Made by a program: the position numbers and the translations under genes. A model generated the notes under the pieces. The model did no database searches. It saw nothing but the letters and a program-made list of their open reading frames with translations, and was not told the DNA's origin. Of a stretch of 64,000 nt of DNA, positions 62,234-64,000 are shown in pieces (positions within the stretch are counted from its first letter, which is position 1; each line of letters starts with the position of its first letter). The stretch is from Bacteroidaceae bacterium (lineage in GTDB: Bacteria > Bacteroidota > Bacteroidia > Bacteroidales > Bacteroidaceae): positions 1 to 64,000 of the forward strand of contig JAFWYQ010000030.1 in the NCBI GenBank assembly GCA_017517605.1, in the 5' to 3' direction.

Positions 62234-63190
62234 TCAATAAATCTCCCTTGCTACCTGGCGGATGCTCTCTACTGCCGACACGGTATAGAAATGCAGGCTG
62301 GGCACACCGTGTGCCATCAACTCCTTGCACTGGGCCACACACCACTCCACACCCAAAGCCTGTGCCTCGGCATCAGTCTTGCACTTGGCTGCTTCGATGG
62401 CCAATGGCTGCGGTAAATCCACCTTGAAGGTTTTGGGAATGACCGTCAACTGCGACATTTTGGCAAACGGTTTGATACCTGGGATGATGGGAATGGTAAT
62501 GCCTGCCTCACGGGCCATCTCCACAAAACGGAAATAGCGTTGGTTGTCATAGAAAAGTTGGGTAACGGCATATTCGGCCCCCATCTCCACTTTGCGCTTG
62601 AGCCATGCCAAATCATTCTCCAAGTTGGGAGCTTCCTCATGCTTCTCTGGATAACATGCCACACCGTAGGAGAAAGGATGCCCCGGTGCCTTGATAGGCG
62701 AACCATCCATGAAGAAGCCTTTGTTGTAGCGGTTTACCTGTTCTATCAATTCGGTAGTATGCAGGTATCCACCCGGCACGGCCGTGAACGATGATTCGTG
62801 TTTGGCCTTATCACCCCGCAGTAGCAACAGGTCGGTAATACCCAAAAATTGCAAATCGAGCAAAGCATACTCCAAATCGGTACTACTGGAGCCACTGCAC
62901 ACAAGGTGGGGCACCACCGTCAGACCATACTTATGCTGTATGGCCGCGGCCACTGCCACCGTACCAGGTCTGCGACATACCAACTCGCGACGGAAAAGTC
63001 CCTCCCCCATATCCTTATAGGCATACTCGCCTCGATGGGTGGTAATATTCACATATTTGGGATCGAACTCGCGCAACGTGTCAATGGTACGGAACAAAGC
63101 CTCGGTGCCTGTCCCCTTCAGCGGCGGAAGCACTTCGAAAGAGAAGGCCGTACGCCCCCCATTATTCTTTATCAAGTCTATTACTTTCAT
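62234..63190 (-). CDS. metF: Methylenetetrahydrofolate reductase
   Basis: 318 residues. Reduces 5,10-methylene-THF to 5-methyl-THF for methionine synthesis. TIM-barrel flavoprotein: FSFEVLPPLKGTG (catalytic Glu, about 17-29), YVNITTHRGEY, HLVCSGSS (substrate loop), LLLRGDKAKHE, and FYDNQRYFRF with IPIIPGIKPFA (about 225-250). No SAM riboswitch was seen upstream. Length is normal. Confidence 0.95.
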   Translation of the reverse strand: MKVIDLIKNNGGRTAFSFEVLPPLKGTGTEALFRTIDTLREFDPKYVNITTHRGEYAYKDMGEGLFRRELVCRRPGTVAVAAAIQHKYGLTVVPHLVCSGSSSTDLEYALLDLQFLGITDLLLLRGDKAKHESSFTAVPGGYLHTTELIEQVNRYNKGFFMDGSPIKAPGHPFSYGVACYPEKHEEAPNLENDLAWLKRKVEMGAEYAVTQLFYDNQRYFRFVEMAREAGITIPIIPGIKPFAKMSQLTVIPKTFKVDLPQPLAIEAAKCKTDAEAQALGVEWCVAQCKELMAHGVPSLHFYTVSAVESIRQVAREIY

Positions 63191-63341
63191 CTTAATTCTT
63201 TGTCCTCTCTACAAGGGACAAGCCATATACATTTATCCCAAGTTAGATAACAATCGACAAAAGTAAGTAAAATAGATTACTTTCCCAACGAAAAGAGGGA
63301 AAAATAAGGAATATTTAAAGAAAAAGAGGCGAATCATCGCT

Positions 63342-63428
63342 ACTGCCAAAGCGTTGGCAGACTACTGCCTCAATACAGGCAGTGAACTGCCAATACATTG
63401 GCAGAAGACTGCCACCATATTGGCTGCA
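63342..63428. repeat. 22-bp array of four palindromic units
   Basis: ACTGCC starts at 63342, 63364, 63386 and 63408, 22 bp apart; each unit is a palindrome of the form ACTGCC-n8-GGCAG. It lies in the 320-bp gap 63191-63510 between metF and the partial gene; the remainder of the gap is AT-rich. Confidence 0.92.
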
Positions 63429-63452
63429 GGCAAAGCTATCAAAAAAGAAAAG

Positions 63453-63478
63453 GGGCGCACCGCCCATGCGGTACGCCC
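63453..63478 (-). terminator. Terminator of the partial gene at the right edge
   Basis: GGGCGCACCGC and GCGGTACGCCC pair (one mismatch) around CCAT; on the minus strand a T-rich run (complement of AAAAAAGAAAA, 63441-63451) follows. About 32 bp after the stop. Confidence 0.9.
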
Positions 63479-63510
63479 TTCGGTGATATAACTCTATTAT
63501 TTACTTATAC

Positions 63511-64000
63511 TTATTCCCCGTCAGCAATCAACTTGCGGGTATCTACTGTACCATCAGAATATACAGTACGCACAATGTTCACGCCCTTTCCTGCAACAGG
63601 CACGGCCATACCGTCAGCATTGTAGATTTGGCTGCTTACCACCTTGCGGTCGGCAGGCAGGATACCTTCGATGCTTTCTGCACCGGGACGGTTCACTGTC
63701 ACAATCTCTTCCTTATAACCGGGGCCATAGATAGAGATGATACCTCGGGCAAAGAACTTCTCACTAATCATTGCCTTACCTGCAGAGTCGGCACGTACAC
63801 TGTCGTTACCATACTGTTCGTAGATATCGAGGGGATACCAGCTGTAACCTTCGGGAAGTGCATCCCATGAAGTGCCATCCTCACGCTTGTTGGGTTTGAA
63901 CTCCACTTTCTGGTTGATTTCCCAGCTGAGAGTATCAATCTTGGTAATGTTGCAGAAGAGTGTGTCGCGGTCTTTCTTTGAGGGGTTCTTGAAGTTCTCG
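63511..64000 (-). CDS. C-terminal part of an exported protein (runs off the window)
   Basis: At least 163 residues in one open frame reaching the right edge; the start is outside. The region reads ENFKNPSKKDRDTLFCNITK near the edge, then a segment rich in aromatic and charged residues, and ends SSQIYNADGMAVPVAGKG, NIVRTVYSDGTVDTRKLIAD. The last 45 residues look like the C-terminal beta-sandwich of type IX-like sorting tails (IYN.DG..V..GKGVNIVR), seen on many Bacteroidetes surface proteins. Function unknown. A strong terminator follows. Confidence 0.6.
   Translation of the reverse strand, partial: ENFKNPSKKDRDTLFCNITKIDTLSWEINQKVEFKPNKREDGTSWDALPEGYSWYPLDIYEQYGNDSVRADSAGKAMISEKFFARGIISIYGPGYKEEIVTVNRPGAESIEGILPADRKVVSSQIYNADGMAVPVAGKGVNIVRTVYSDGTVDTRKLIADGE

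Noticed and set aside
63191..63300. SAM or THF riboswitch before metF
   Set aside because: No conserved core or matching stems were found; the region is AT-rich and short.

Overview
The window looks like a chromosomal segment of a gut Bacteroidaceae bacterium (Bacteroides/Phocaeicola-like). Reasons: the -33 TTTG / -7 TAnnTTTG promoters ahead of dnaE, trx, psd, blaI, marC and the SRP RNA; Bacteroidales-only families (DUF4252, DUF4834, DUF4847, DUF6048, DUF6452, GldH); lipoprotein signals; and the gene orders DUF4834-pssA-psd-dnaE-trx and gldH-ricT-holB-metF. No phage, plasmid, transposase or CRISPR locus is visible.

Layout. 1-870: start of a MacB/FtsX-type permease (cut by the window edge). 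1566-3528: an ECF sigma operon, DUF4252-sigma-anti-sigma-DUF4252, behind an ECF-type promoter. 3743-13165: one tight nine-gene operon on the minus strand. It joins a likely sulfonolipid (capnine-type) pathway (cysteate synthase, acyl-CoA/ACP:amino acid condensing enzyme, ketoreductase) to a heterodisulfide-reductase-like redox complex (HdrC, HdrB, HdrA, a small ferredoxin, and a membrane HdrE-HdrD fusion) and a VOC protein. This block is bracketed by 43-bp direct repeats that copy the 3' end of the second DUF4252 gene, so it looks inserted. 13432-18017: a lipoprotein and a GH2/GH28 pair for pectin side chains; the GH28 gene has a frameshift. 18190-30492: mostly housekeeping (asnS, rluB-like, purB, yfhO, mtnN-luxS, a TlpA-like thioredoxin, pssA-psd). 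30692-38972: dnaE, trxA, tRNA-Gly, tRNA-Tyr, ribH, a TPR protein, recF and a DUF721 gene. 39603-45402: a BlaI repressor, a secreted protein, and a very large M56 (BlaR1-like) sensor peptidase whose periplasmic tail has four degenerate repeats and ends in the same domain as the secreted protein. 45569-57860: a RelE-type toxin-antitoxin pair, ctpA, dCMP deaminase, Dcp peptidase, Crp/Fnr regulator, marC, apbE, mntP, a glycosyltransferase and conserved hypotheticals. 58054-64000: SRP RNA and tRNA-Thr, gldH, ricT-like, holB, metF and the end of a secreted protein.

A second theme is the intergenic DNA. Nearly every gap longer than 200 bp holds a short tandem array. Five of them, with unrelated sequences, have the same 22-bp period, mostly with a palindrome in each unit; two others have an exact 9-bp period. 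There are also four copies of a head-to-head hairpin element (GTAGGGGC...GCCCCTAC), one of which sits inside a copy of another repeat, which points to movement.

Protein calls rest on motif recognition and gene context, not on database searches. All coordinates were read from the sequence; computed statistics such as GC or codon bias were not run.
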